Counted from the stretch's first letter, positions 1 through 8,289 are shown. The stretch is 12,090 bases of DNA from Akkermansiaceae bacterium (GCA_023300205.1 JALZVD010000042.1:1-12090), one strand, 5' to 3'. Numbers and translations: made by a program. The notes: generated by a model not told the origin, from the sequence alone.

Positions 1-228
1 GAAAACCCAAAAAACGTCTACTTCCTAGACCCCCATCTCTCCGCCCTCAACCAACACCGCGAACTCCTCGACCGCTGGGGCACCCCCTTCATCTTCCACT
101 CCCTCAAAGCAGACCTCATGGACATCCGCTCCCCCGGCCCAGACCGCAAACCCTGGACCACCGACGACCTCACCCTCGGCTACCAAAACGCCGAAGCCGA
201 ACTCCACCTCAAACCCCACGGTCGATAA
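1..228 (+). CDS. C-terminal part of a pseudopilin-like protein (5' end outside window)
   Basis: Frame 1 is open from the window edge to TAA at 226-228, giving 75 residues of a protein whose start lies to the left. The visible tail has 'DRWGTPFIFH' at about residues 24-33 and 'IRSPGPDRKPWTTDDL' at about 42-57. These resemble the C-terminal 'D.WG.P' and 'S.GPD...T.DD' signatures of type II secretion/type IV pilin-like proteins, and the 'WGTP.FFH ... IRSAGPD..LWT.DDL' variant is familiar from Verrucomicrobiota. The hydrophobic prepilin N-terminus that would prove this is missing. Codon use is extreme: 55 of 75 codons end in C, and none ends in G except the unavoidable Trp and Met codons. No neighbouring gene shows this. 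The gene ends 4 bases from the stop of the opposing gene, leaving no room for a separate terminator. That it is a real gene is likely; the pseudopilin label is inference. Confidence 0.55.
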   Translation, partial: ENPKNVYFLDPHLSALNQHRELLDRWGTPFIFHSLKADLMDIRSPGPDRKPWTTDDLTLGYQNAEAELHLKPHGR

Positions 229-232
229 GGCT

Positions 233-3200
233 TTAGTTCGAATCCTGCACCCGTAGCCTCATGAATCTCTTCGGCACGGCTATACCAGTCGCTTGGAAGC
301 GACGCTCGCCCGCGACCTCGCCGAGATACTCAACCTCGCTTGGATCGGAACTCCAGTTCTCAAGATCTTCCGAAACCTCAACTTGGTAGGCAACGGACTC
401 AGCAGCTGGATTAATCACAAAGGAAAAGACAGTTCCATCTCCTGAGTAACTCGTCGCCGCATAGGCCAAAAGATCCCCTCCCACAAAAGGCAAGGTTCCA
501 CCACTGCCCCCAGGCGAAGCAGCCCCAGATTGCCAATTGACAGGCTGACTAGGATCAGGATTCCCCATTGCGTTGATCAAGAGAAGACTCGCACCAGAAC
601 CATCAGCAGCCATCGGCCAAGGATCAGCATCGCTGTAAGTGAAATCTTGAATCACGAGACCATTAGCCGCCGTGATCACGATTTGTTCCCCACTGTTTCT
701 AAGGCTTTGAAGGCCATACTCTCCGGCGATCAACCTTCCTGATCCATACCGAAATTCAAAGGCTGCAATATTCTTCACCAGCAGCACCCGCTGCCCCGGC
801 GCAAGTTCTAAAACTCCAAAGGTGAAGTCGAATGCATCACCCACCACAACATCAGCCAGTTCAATCGGACTCACTCCGATGTTCATCAATTCTAAATATT
901 CAAATTGTTCCTCATCCGCAAAACCAGCCGCGATCTCAGCTTCACTTGAAAGCGTGGGGTGATACATAATCTCAGAGATCACGAGACTCCCCGCTGCCGC
1001 CGGCTCGCCGATGATGAAGCTCCCAGTCAGTGGCCCACTCCACTCACCGCCACTCAACACTCGGGCGGTCACTGCTGTCGTCTCCGAAATAGGAATCGCT
1101 CCGCTGTAACTCGTCCCCGAAATCCCACCGCCCGAAGCACGCGGATCACTTCCATCAGTCGTGTAGTAAATCGTCCCACTGCTCGCCGTCAGCGTGAGAT
1201 CAAATGGTCCGCTATACTCTCCCGGCGCATTAAAAAAGTCAGGCTTTGCCGTGAACTGTGTCTCCACCCAATCGAGGCGATCCCCAATCCAATCACGCAG
1301 ATAATCCACGTGTTGATCGTAAGTCGGAAAAGTCAGATGACTCCGCGTCACATTTGCCAGTGGCCACGGGCCCGCTGGCGCAAAATTCCGATCCTTGGCT
1401 TCGTCCACCTCGGCCGCCATTTCATCAATGATCGTGTTCAAAAAGGGTTTCGTCAAAGTCGTCTCCATCAGCTCCTGCCATCGATCGATGTAGAGCTGCA
1501 TGAAATCCGGATCCTCGAAAAGGCGCTCCCAAAATGCTCCTCTTCCCCCAATTGGTCCACCGCGCCATCCCTCCGGATCATCTTCACCCGAGGCCTGGGT
1601 GTTTCCAAACGAACGGTCAAAATCCCAGAGGGGGCCATTGACGATTTTGCCGTCCTTGTCCTTGTGATAAAAGGTGCTGAAGACGTAGGAATCCACCTCC
1701 TTGGTCAGCTCTTGGATCACATGCATATCGATCCAGCTAGGAACATCGATGTAAGCCGCATAGCCCGTGAGGGGATCGATAAATGATGCGCTATCAAGCG
1801 CGGTCTCAAAGTCTCGCAGATAATTTTGCAGATAATCCCGCTGCGCCGTCGTCACTGAATTTTCATTCGGGTAGACGATCGCAAAATTCCCCTCATTAGG
1901 CGTGCTCACATTCACATCACCAGGATCAGACTTATCCTTTTTAAAAATAAAGCCGCCCGTGATGTCCGGCTCCGTGTTCTCCGTCGACTCCAACCTGGAA
2001 ATATCCACTCGGTCATTACCACGGCGAATTCGCTCAACCACCAGGTAGACACCACGGTAGTCATCTTGCGTGATCTCTCCGCCACCTTGGTTCAAGAACA
2101 CCTCGACAGGGCGCGTGCGAGGAGAGTAGCGTCCGATCTCACGGAACAAGCGATGAGGTAGCTGCTCACGAATAAAAGTCCGGTCAATCTCGGACGCATG
2201 CAAAGCCCAGTCCGATCCCGCCGGCATTCCAAAGAGAGCGACATCCTTATCCTCTCTTTGCGAATCCCGGGTCTCGAAGGCAAAGTTCAGCTTATTAAAG
2301 CCACCCAGCTGAGAGCTCTCCCCGCGGACATGCACTCCTGAATTTCCGCTCACACTCGGCACATCAGAAAGAGCAACCCGCCCCGTGCCCACCGCAGGTT
2401 CGAACGCCGTAAAAACAGCATCCTGAAAGGTCAAATCATTGCGCTCCAGGGTCGTGTTAAAAGTATCGATCACCAGAATCGGCAGATCACTATCGAAGCC
2501 ACTCAAGCTACTCTCCGCAAAAAGATAACCCTCCTGACTAATCGGCCCCGGGACATAATCACTGCGGAACACCCCAGCCTGCACCTGAGTCGTGGAGGTG
2601 ATTGAAAGAGGCCCTGTATAAGCCGTCGAAGATCCATCTGGAGTCGATCCATCGGTCGTATAACGAATCGTCGCAGCCCCATCAGGATGAGTCAGCGCCA
2701 AGCTCACCGTCCCCCCAAAGAAAAGCCCGCCCGGAGTAACAAAGGTCACCTTGTTTTTGAGCACGCCTCCTGAAGCTACTACTCCATTGACCTCGCCGGG
2801 AGTAGGCGATGCATAAAATCCTTCTTCGCTGTATGAAATGTCCGTGCTCTGCGCCGGGAACACCGGAGCAAACTCCTGCACAATCGTCGTCCCATCCGGA
2901 CGCACCAGCGCAAGGTAGGAGCCATCCGCATCAATCGTAAAATTCGTGTGCAGCTCTGCTCCCACCCGATCTTTGCTCGAGGAAAAAACCACCAGCCGTT
3001 CATCAACCCCTAGCACTCTGCCAGGAAATGACCACATTGGTAGAAAGAGAGCATCATTCGTCAACTTGTAACCTGCGAGATCGAGAGCGAACCCGCTATC
3101 ATTATGAATCTCGATCCAGTCCGAGCGCGCGCCATCTTCATCCTGCAGGCCGGTATCATTTTTCGCCAAAAACTCACTAATCTCTGGATCAACCGTTGCC

Positions 3201-4333
3201 CCCGTCACCGTGATCGTCACAGAAGAAGAATCGCCTCCATCACCATTGAGGCCATTAAGAGTGTAGGTCGTTGTCGCGGTCGGAGAAACCACCACTGATC
3301 CCCCACTCTCATCCACTGCGCCCACACCTGTAATCGTCGCGCTCTCCGCGTTGAAAATTTGCCAAGAAAGGGTCACCGGAACTCCGGAAACAATGGACTC
3401 ATGGTCCGCCGTGAAAGAAGTAATCATCGGAGCCGCTGCCCCCACCATGCGCATACCCTGACCGCTTCCACTCAGCACGATCGAGGCGTCACCACCCGAG
3501 ACACTCCCTGCCGTCGTCCCAACTCCGCCGGACAATCCCGTGACGTATTCCCAATCTACTCCCCGCACATCCACCGTGCCTTGCGCCGAAAAGGCGGTCA
3601 TGAATTCTTCAAGATTCGCAGAGTTCCCCGCGCCCAGCGTCACCAAGCCATGAAGGGCCGCGACATCGCCAGCATCAAAGGCTCGATCCCACAGCGCCAC
3701 TTCATCGAGATCGCCAGTAAATAAATCCACGGGCGCTGCCGGAGTGCTCCGAGTCAGTCCTCCGACCCCGAAGCGAGTCAGCGTCACATTACTCACATCC
3801 GTCGCGCTGCTGTTCACTAACGATCCATCAACATAGATCTCTCGATCATCAGTGCCGTTATAGACCCCCAGCACATGATGCCATTGACCATCTCTAACCG
3901 ATGGCCCTGTCGCCTGGGTTTCAGTGGTGTTTCGAATCACGACTCGCGCCGATCCCCCTTGGATTTTCAAAGAATTGTAGGAATTCCCCGTCGCGGCATC
4001 TCCCAGATAGACCATCGTGTCGTTCGCGGTCGACGTCGTCTTTACCCAGACCGACATCGTAAATGGTGTCCCTGAAACCGAATCAAAAGCAGAAGTGATG
4101 AAGCTGTCGCTATTGGAACCAGAGAAGGAGACCGCTCCCCCATCGATCCCACCGGTCGGCTGCCAACCAACCGAACCAGACGACCCCAACCAGGTGCCAT
4201 CATTCCCTTCACCGGAACTGTCACTCGCCTGCGCCCCTGATGATTCATCAAGTGGCCAGTGAACTTTCAAATCTGCCCATAAAGAATGGGAGCAAGCTAA
4301 AGCGGCCGCAATCGCGATGAGGAAGGCTTTCAT
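233..4333 (-). CDS. Large secreted LamG / Ig-like / lamin-tail / CotH-kinase multidomain protein
   Basis: A 1366-residue exported protein. Residues 1-20 form a signal peptide, probably cut after 'SLWA'. A LamG/concanavalin-like domain follows (about 21-232; D148-G-Q-W-H-H153, IYVDG 166-170), then a conserved module of about 65 residues (234-298). Next are an Ig-like domain (303-377), a lamin-tail domain (383-500; 'SDWIEIHN' at 404-411), a chitobiase C-terminal-like domain ('IRYTTDGSTPDG' at 556-567), the CotH domain (about 615-1025), a second chitobiase-type domain ('IYYTTDGSDP' at 1055-1064), a second lamin-tail domain (1117-1235) and a tail with 'YQVEVSEDLENW' (1316-1327). CotH hallmarks are 'GVYLVVERI' (761-769), 'GGFIFKKDK' (793-801) and 'PLWDFDRSFGN' (901-911). 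The WD(F/Y)D stretch corresponds to the metal/nucleotide-binding region of CotH kinases, which phosphorylate secreted or spore-coat proteins. Substrate and activity are unknown here. It lies 21 bases downstream of the LamG gene, so it is probably co-transcribed. No Shine-Dalgarno is seen; the start is set by the signal peptide. There is no PEP-CTERM tail. Confidence 0.9.
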   Translation of the reverse strand: MKAFLIAIAAALACSHSLWADLKVHWPLDESSGAQASDSSGEGNDGTWLGSSGSVGWQPTGGIDGGAVSFSGSNSDSFITSAFDSVSGTPFTMSVWVKTTSTANDTMVYLGDAATGNSYNSLKIQGGSARVVIRNTTETQATGPSVRDGQWHHVLGVYNGTDDREIYVDGSLVNSSATDVSNVTLTRFGVGGLTRSTPAAPVDLFTGDLDEVALWDRAFDAGDVAALHGLVTLGAGNSANLEEFMTAFSAQGTVDVRGVDWEYVTGLSGGVGTTAGSVSGGDASIVLSGSGQGMRMVGAAAPMITSFTADHESIVSGVPVTLSWQIFNAESATITGVGAVDESGGSVVVSPTATTTYTLNGLNGDGGDSSSVTITVTGATVDPEISEFLAKNDTGLQDEDGARSDWIEIHNDSGFALDLAGYKLTNDALFLPMWSFPGRVLGVDERLVVFSSSKDRVGAELHTNFTIDADGSYLALVRPDGTTIVQEFAPVFPAQSTDISYSEEGFYASPTPGEVNGVVASGGVLKNKVTFVTPGGLFFGGTVSLALTHPDGAATIRYTTDGSTPDGSSTAYTGPLSITSTTQVQAGVFRSDYVPGPISQEGYLFAESSLSGFDSDLPILVIDTFNTTLERNDLTFQDAVFTAFEPAVGTGRVALSDVPSVSGNSGVHVRGESSQLGGFNKLNFAFETRDSQREDKDVALFGMPAGSDWALHASEIDRTFIREQLPHRLFREIGRYSPRTRPVEVFLNQGGGEITQDDYRGVYLVVERIRRGNDRVDISRLESTENTEPDITGGFIFKKDKSDPGDVNVSTPNEGNFAIVYPNENSVTTAQRDYLQNYLRDFETALDSASFIDPLTGYAAYIDVPSWIDMHVIQELTKEVDSYVFSTFYHKDKDGKIVNGPLWDFDRSFGNTQASGEDDPEGWRGGPIGGRGAFWERLFEDPDFMQLYIDRWQELMETTLTKPFLNTIIDEMAAEVDEAKDRNFAPAGPWPLANVTRSHLTFPTYDQHVDYLRDWIGDRLDWVETQFTAKPDFFNAPGEYSGPFDLTLTASSGTIYYTTDGSDPRASGGGISGTSYSGAIPISETTAVTARVLSGGEWSGPLTGSFIIGEPAAAGSLVISEIMYHPTLSSEAEIAAGFADEEQFEYLELMNIGVSPIELADVVVGDAFDFTFGVLELAPGQRVLLVKNIAAFEFRYGSGRLIAGEYGLQSLRNSGEQIVITAANGLVIQDFTYSDADPWPMAADGSGASLLLINAMGNPDPSQPVNWQSGAASPGGSGGTLPFVGGDLLAYAATSYSGDGTVFSFVINPAAESVAYQVEVSEDLENWSSDPSEVEYLGEVAGERRFQATGIAVPKRFMRLRVQDSN
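3440..3634 (-). other. Post-LamG module, copy in the CotH protein
   Basis: Residues 234-298 of the CotH protein. The stretch aligns end to end with two segments of the neighbouring LamG protein. Shared positions are G-x-G at the start, 'F.AQG' in the first third, an aromatic 'WEYVTGL.G' in the middle, and 'GG..S.GDA.IVL...GQGM' at the end. It always sits directly after a LamG domain. I do not recognise it as a named domain. Confidence 0.6.
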
Positions 4334-4354
4334 AGAGTTATGGGGGGCAGCAGA

Positions 4355-6820
4355 TCAATTAGCGGCTGGAACGAATGTCACACGATAGAATCCTACTCGA
4401 GTCGCAAAACGTGTTGGATTAGAATCTGTGAAAGAGGTCTCCGTCCCGGTCGCCACGATATTATTATTCACCTCATCAGACCAATCTTGCAAATCAGTGC
4501 TGAATTCAAGGAGGTAGGTCGAGCCGGGATTACTATTCCAAGTAATCGTCCGCGATCCAGCTCCTTGCTCTATACTACTTATCGCTAGATCATTGGGGCT
4601 CGAGAGCATTCCATTTCCGGCGGCGTCCAAGACGATGAATGCGTCACCTGTTGCGACGCTTCCACCGGTCGCGCCCACCGCTCCGGTCAAGCCTGAGACG
4701 AAGAACCAAGGAACATCGGCAGCCAGAGCACCGGATTGCGCCTCAAAACCATTCAACAAAGAAGCGACATCGCTGGCATTCAATCCCAAGCCCGTCGCAC
4801 CACCATAAAGGGCCGCGATTTCTTCGGCGCTGAGGATTCCTCGCCAAAAGCTCGTATCATCCACCATACCATCAAAAGCATCCACCACATTGCCATCTGC
4901 ACGGTTGAGCGCTCCAATCGAAAAGCGATCAGGAAGGGTGAACACGCCGGTATCCGTCTCAGACTGGCTTACCAAAACACCATCGATATAGATCTCCCTC
5001 ATCTGGTCGTGGGTAAAAACACCGACGACCAAATGCCACTGATCATCGGCAATGTTGGTCCCATTGATTCCAAAGGTCCCCCCAGCACGACGGGTCAAAT
5101 TCGAAACCCCGTTCTGCATGCGCAGGGAGTAGTAATCACTTCCGATTCCGGTTCCCAAAACCGCAAAGGTGTCATTCCCCGTGGACGTAGTTTTGACCCA
5201 AGTTGCCATGCTGAAGGGATAAGATTCCACCAAGGCTCCTCGCGTCTCAACCGCGACATCATTTAAGTTCGGAAATTGGAGCCCCCCACCCATCAGACCC
5301 TCGGTCCAAGTAATGGTTCCTCCGGTCTCTAAAAAGGTGCCATCATTGTCGTTCGCGGCATCAGTCGCCGACATGCCGGCCCCTTCATCAAGAGGCCAGT
5401 GGAGAAGGAGCTCGCGAGGCGGAGGAACCGGAAAGACCGTCACCGCTGCTTCCGAGGTCGTCGTTCCGTTGTCGTTGGTCGCAGTGAATGTGTAAGTCGT
5501 GGTCTCGGTGGGGTTGACCACCACTGATCCTGTCGGGTCGGTGATTGCTTCCACCCCCTGATCGATCTCGATGGTTGTGTAATTATCCGCATCCCAAGCC
5601 AAAGTGACATCCTCGCCCGCATACACGATATTAGGAGTCACCGTGAAGCTCGTCACCACAGGATCAGCGATCACCGTGATCGTCAGTTCAGGACTGAGCG
5701 AGCCGATGCCGTTTGTGGCGGTGAGAGTATAAGTGGTCGTTTCCGTCGGAGAAACATCGACCGACCCCGAAGGATTGGCCACTGCTCCGATTCCTTGATC
5801 AAGGTCGATCGAGTCAGCCCCAGTCACATCCCAAAGAAGAGTCGTGGTCTCTCCAAGGAAGATCACCAGCTCACTGGCCTCAAAACTATCGATCACCGGT
5901 TGCTGCGGATCACTGCTCATCTGCATGCCATTGCCCAGATCGTCCAAGACAATGTAGGCGTCACCAGTGCCAACCGCCCCTCCGGTCTCACCAAAAGCAC
6001 CCACTAATCCTGTGGCATATTCCCAGGTCCTGAAGGAAACCTGAGCTGTTCCTTGCGCGGTAAAGCCATCAACAAGCGGATCCAGATCCCCAGCATGGCC
6101 TGCTCCGATAACTCCCAGCCCATTGAGAGCAGCAGCATCAACAGCGGTAAAGGCGCGGTCCCAGAGTGCCACATCATCAAGCTCCCCCGTAAACTGATCA
6201 ACAGGTCCGGTTCCCCGGGTAAGAGCGCCGATTCCAAAGCGATTGGGAACAAACTCCAGCACTTCCACATCGTGCGTATTTCCAAGAACGCCATCCACAT
6301 ATATCGCTCTCTCGGTGGGGCTGGTGTAAACCGTGATGACATGATGCCATTCGCCATCGTTCACCGCTCCACCGCCAACCTGTATTTCACCCGTATTCCG
6401 AGCGGCGATGCGTGCCGCTCCTCCTTGCACCTTTGTCGTATAATAGGCGTTATTCGTGGTGCCATCTCCTAAATAAACCACCGTGTCGTTTTGCGTGGAG
6501 GCTGTCTTCACCCAACTCGAGGTGGTAAAAGGGAGCCCCATCACCGATGTAAATTCATCTGCGATAAAAGCATCGGCACCACTTCCACTGAAGGTGATCG
6601 CTCCGCCGAGAACTCCGCTAGTGGGCATCCATCCGGGAGCGCCTTGAGTTTCCTGCCAAATGCCGCCCACGGCATTCCCAGAACTATCCGTAGCGATCGT
6701 GCCGGCCGCATCATCCAGCTTCCAATGAACCACTAGATCTGCGGCAGCGTTTGGAGCAAGGGAGATAAAGATGCTGCAACCAAGGACTGAGCAAATACGA
6801 AAGAGGGTTTTTTTGATCAT
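4355..6820 (-). CDS. Secreted protein with two LamG domains and two Ig-like domains
   Basis: An 821-residue exported protein of unknown function, probably glycan-binding or adhesive. I start it at the ATG at 6818-6820, because residues 1-27 then form a good signal peptide ('MIKKTLFRIC...', cut after 'NAAA'). A GTG at 6862 in the same frame would add 14 residues before the signal peptide and is less likely. Order: LamG 1 (28-236; D155-G-E-W-H-H160, IYVDG 173-177), a conserved module (239-302), two Ig-like domains (about 308-383 and 387-463) that each carry 'TETTTYT', LamG 2 (468-675; W595-H-L, IYIDG 610-614), a second copy of the module (676-740), and a tail with 'YLLEFSTDLQDW' (769-780) like that of the next gene. 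It contains no enzyme motif. The internal layout looks like duplication of a LamG-plus-module unit. It is the promoter-proximal gene of the pair and ends 21 bases before the CotH gene starts. Confidence 0.9.
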   Translation of the reverse strand: MIKKTLFRICSVLGCSIFISLAPNAAADLVVHWKLDDAAGTIATDSSGNAVGGIWQETQGAPGWMPTSGVLGGAITFSGSGADAFIADEFTSVMGLPFTTSSWVKTASTQNDTVVYLGDGTTNNAYYTTKVQGGAARIAARNTGEIQVGGGAVNDGEWHHVITVYTSPTERAIYVDGVLGNTHDVEVLEFVPNRFGIGALTRGTGPVDQFTGELDDVALWDRAFTAVDAAALNGLGVIGAGHAGDLDPLVDGFTAQGTAQVSFRTWEYATGLVGAFGETGGAVGTGDAYIVLDDLGNGMQMSSDPQQPVIDSFEASELVIFLGETTTLLWDVTGADSIDLDQGIGAVANPSGSVDVSPTETTTYTLTATNGIGSLSPELTITVIADPVVTSFTVTPNIVYAGEDVTLAWDADNYTTIEIDQGVEAITDPTGSVVVNPTETTTYTFTATNDNGTTTSEAAVTVFPVPPPRELLLHWPLDEGAGMSATDAANDNDGTFLETGGTITWTEGLMGGGLQFPNLNDVAVETRGALVESYPFSMATWVKTTSTGNDTFAVLGTGIGSDYYSLRMQNGVSNLTRRAGGTFGINGTNIADDQWHLVVGVFTHDQMREIYIDGVLVSQSETDTGVFTLPDRFSIGALNRADGNVVDAFDGMVDDTSFWRGILSAEEIAALYGGATGLGLNASDVASLLNGFEAQSGALAADVPWFFVSGLTGAVGATGGSVATGDAFIVLDAAGNGMLSSPNDLAISSIEQGAGSRTITWNSNPGSTYLLEFSTDLQDWSDEVNNNIVATGTETSFTDSNPTRFATRVGFYRVTFVPAAN
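4601..4795 (-). other. Post-LamG module, second copy in the LamG protein
   Basis: Residues 676-740 of the LamG protein, directly after LamG 2. It shares 'FEAQSG', 'WFFVSGLTGAVG' and 'ATGDAFIVLDAAGNGM' with the other copies, so LamG and module appear to have been duplicated as one unit. Confidence 0.6.
5915..6106 (-). other. Post-LamG module, first copy in the LamG protein
   Basis: Residues 239-302 of the LamG protein, directly after LamG 1. It shares 'FTAQGT', 'WEYATGLVGAFG' and 'GTGDAYIVLDDLGNGMQ' with the other two copies. The alternation of hydrophobic residues and glycines suggests a small beta-rich unit or a linker packed on the LamG domain; this is inference. Confidence 0.6.
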
Positions 6821-6929
6821 CAGAATACTGGGTTTAGGAAGAAAGAGACGCCTGCAACTCACGTGCGACAGCGACAGCTAAATTTTGCTCCATAGAACCA
6901 AGCAAATCGGACAAATCTCCGCAAGAACA

Positions 6930-6947
6930 TTGCACTAAAAAGTGCAA
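6930..6947. promoter_or_regulatory. Perfect palindrome, possible operator of the LamG-CotH operon
   Basis: TTGCACT-AAAA-AGTGCAA, two perfect 7-base arms around a 4-base centre, lies 110 bases upstream of the LamG start. Symmetry and size fit a dimeric regulator. The TGCAC/GTGCA arms resemble NtrC-type enhancer sites (TGCACC-n5-GGTGCA), but I found no matching sigma-54 promoter. It also resembles, in layout only, the TTGTCT-n4-AGACAA dyad before the BlaI-type gene. Confidence 0.45.
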
Positions 6948-6991
6948 ATACCGCAATACAGACAGCCCACCTTGAGGATTTTATGACTCGT

Positions 6992-7015
6992 AAAAACTAC
7001 TTCCGTCTGCGGAGT
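6992..7015 (-). terminator. Weak intrinsic terminator candidate of the Sel1-repeat gene
   Basis: Read on the minus strand, ACTCCG-CAGA-CGGAAGT forms a short stem with one bulged A, followed by TAG and five T. It lies about 110 bases past the stop of the Sel1-repeat gene. The stem is short, so this is tentative. Confidence 0.3.
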
Positions 7016-7126
7016 CCAAGATGTCCGATGGCGGGCTCAGGGATCGGCTAGGCATCCAGTCGAATCAGCCTTACGATCGGACCCTGTTTCCAACCTAAGC
7101 TGAGGTGAGGCCTGGTCCGGAAAAGA

Positions 7127-8230
7127 CTATTTCTCTCCGGATTTTTTTGTGGCCTCCAGCTCAGCAAACCTGGCCTGGGCCATCTTCAACTGCTCCGGGG
7201 TGAATGAATCAACGAGGTCCTTGAGGTCCTTATCGACCAATGGATCCCCTTTTGCTTGTGACAAGATCACGTAGGCTCGGATCGGGTCCTTAGAGGTCCC
7301 TTTACCGTCACGATAGAGTCCTGCGAGGCGCTGACGACCGACGGGATCGCCCTGCTTCGCAGCAGCAGAATAGTAGGAGCCTGCCTTTCCATAGTCCAGG
7401 TCAACAGCATCACCCTTTGCGAAACAGTCCCCCAAAAGCACCTGCGCGTCGGCGGATCCGTTCTGCGAGGCACCTGTCAGCCAACGGACTGCCTCAACGC
7501 GATCTTCTTCCACACCTTGGCCGACAAAATATCGCTCAGCCATCGCAAGTTGAGCTCCGACCACGCCGCTGAGGCCGGCTTCACGATACAGTTTCGTCGC
7601 TCTCTCGGGGTCGGGGGATGTCCCGAGACCCGAGTCGTAGCAGCGAGCGAGCTCGCCCTTGGCAACCCCCACCCCCGCATTGGCGGACTTTTCGTAAAAG
7701 CTGAAGGCAAGCTTGGGATTCTTCGACGCTCCGAGGCTTGCCGTTTCGTAACAGTGGCCAAGCTTGAGGTTGGCCAACGGCTGGCCGGCCTTCCCTGCCT
7801 CTTGATAAAGGCGAAACGCTTTCTGCGGGTTCTCCTTCTCGACGAGTATGGCCAGCTCCAGCATCGCCAAGGGATTGTTCCTGTCTGCGGCCCTCTCAAA
7901 GAGCGCCCGGGCAGCTTCCGTGGATTGATCGACTCCCAAACCAAGGAGATGAAGCGATGCCAGAGCGCATGTTGCGTCGAGATCCCCGGAGTCCGAGAGT
8001 TTTTTGAAACCAGCAGCGGCACCCGCGTGATTCCCCTCTTGCACCAATCGAAAGACTTTTTCAAAAGGAGTTTTCCCAGTGAGTGGGAGGCTTTCTGATT
8101 TCTTGAAATACTCCTGACGCTGCTTGTGAGAGAGTCTCGCAAGCTCGGTCTCGGAATCAGCGATCCAAGTAATGGCAGCCATTGCGAGGCCTGTGCTGAG
8201 GAGGAGAATAGATGGAATGATTGTTTTCAT
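7127..8230 (-). CDS. Exported Sel1-like repeat protein
   Basis: A 367-residue protein with an N-terminal signal peptide or membrane anchor ('MKTIIPSILLLSTGLAMA', 1-18). There is no lipobox cysteine. A linker of about 45 residues is followed by roughly seven Sel1-like (TPR-type) repeats from about residue 83 to 329. Typical repeat cores are 'ALASLHLLGLGVD' (89-101), 'GELARCYDSGLGTS' (192-205), 'AMAERYFVGQGVEED' (229-243) and 'RLAGLYRDGKGTSKD' (301-315). The C-terminal 40 residues are charged and helical, with no repeat. Sel1 repeats form an alpha-solenoid that binds other proteins; no catalytic residue is visible, so the likely role is a periplasmic or envelope scaffold, partner unknown. It is transcribed away from the PEP-CTERM gene, with 202 bases between the starts, so the two may share regulation. 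The start is set by the signal peptide. Confidence 0.88.
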   Translation of the reverse strand: MKTIIPSILLLSTGLAMAAITWIADSETELARLSHKQRQEYFKKSESLPLTGKTPFEKVFRLVQEGNHAGAAAGFKKLSDSGDLDATCALASLHLLGLGVDQSTEAARALFERAADRNNPLAMLELAILVEKENPQKAFRLYQEAGKAGQPLANLKLGHCYETASLGASKNPKLAFSFYEKSANAGVGVAKGELARCYDSGLGTSPDPERATKLYREAGLSGVVGAQLAMAERYFVGQGVEEDRVEAVRWLTGASQNGSADAQVLLGDCFAKGDAVDLDYGKAGSYYSAAAKQGDPVGRQRLAGLYRDGKGTSKDPIRAYVILSQAKGDPLVDKDLKDLVDSFTPEQLKMAQARFAELEATKKSGEK

Positions 8231-8289
8231 GCTGAAATTCTCAGGCTTCTGGTGGGATTTCCGGTCAGGACGGGGTGCCTAAGGGCAAC

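Larger units (their letters stand above)
6821..7126. other. Intergenic region upstream of the LamG-CotH operon
   Basis: About 306 bases without a credible gene, between the stop of the Sel1-repeat gene and the start of the LamG gene, both on the minus strand. It should hold the 3' end of the first transcript and the promoter of the second. I see a perfect 7-bp palindrome at 6930-6947, a weak terminator-like hairpin at 6992-7015, and an interrupted hairpin at about 7039-7085, where three short stems (AGGG/CCCT, GATC/GATC, GGCT/AGCC) nest on the minus strand. No convincing -35/-10 pair or Shine-Dalgarno precedes the LamG start. Confidence 0.5.

Noticed and set aside
232..252. tRNA T-arm-like 'AGTTCGAATCCTGCACC' near the left end
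   Set aside because: The bases flanking TTCGAAT do not pair as a T-stem, no acceptor, D or anticodon arm can be built, and the stretch encodes the C-terminal 'VQDSN' and stop of the CotH protein on the other strand.
959..1786. Plus-strand open frame of 275 residues
   Set aside because: It is antisense to the CotH core, is rich in Arg, Ser and His with no recognisable motif, and has no signal for expression; it follows from the codon structure of the real gene.
6820..6862. GTG start at 6862 for the LamG protein
   Set aside because: It would put 14 residues ending in 'PSIL' ahead of a complete signal peptide; the ATG at 6820 gives the normal exported N-terminus.
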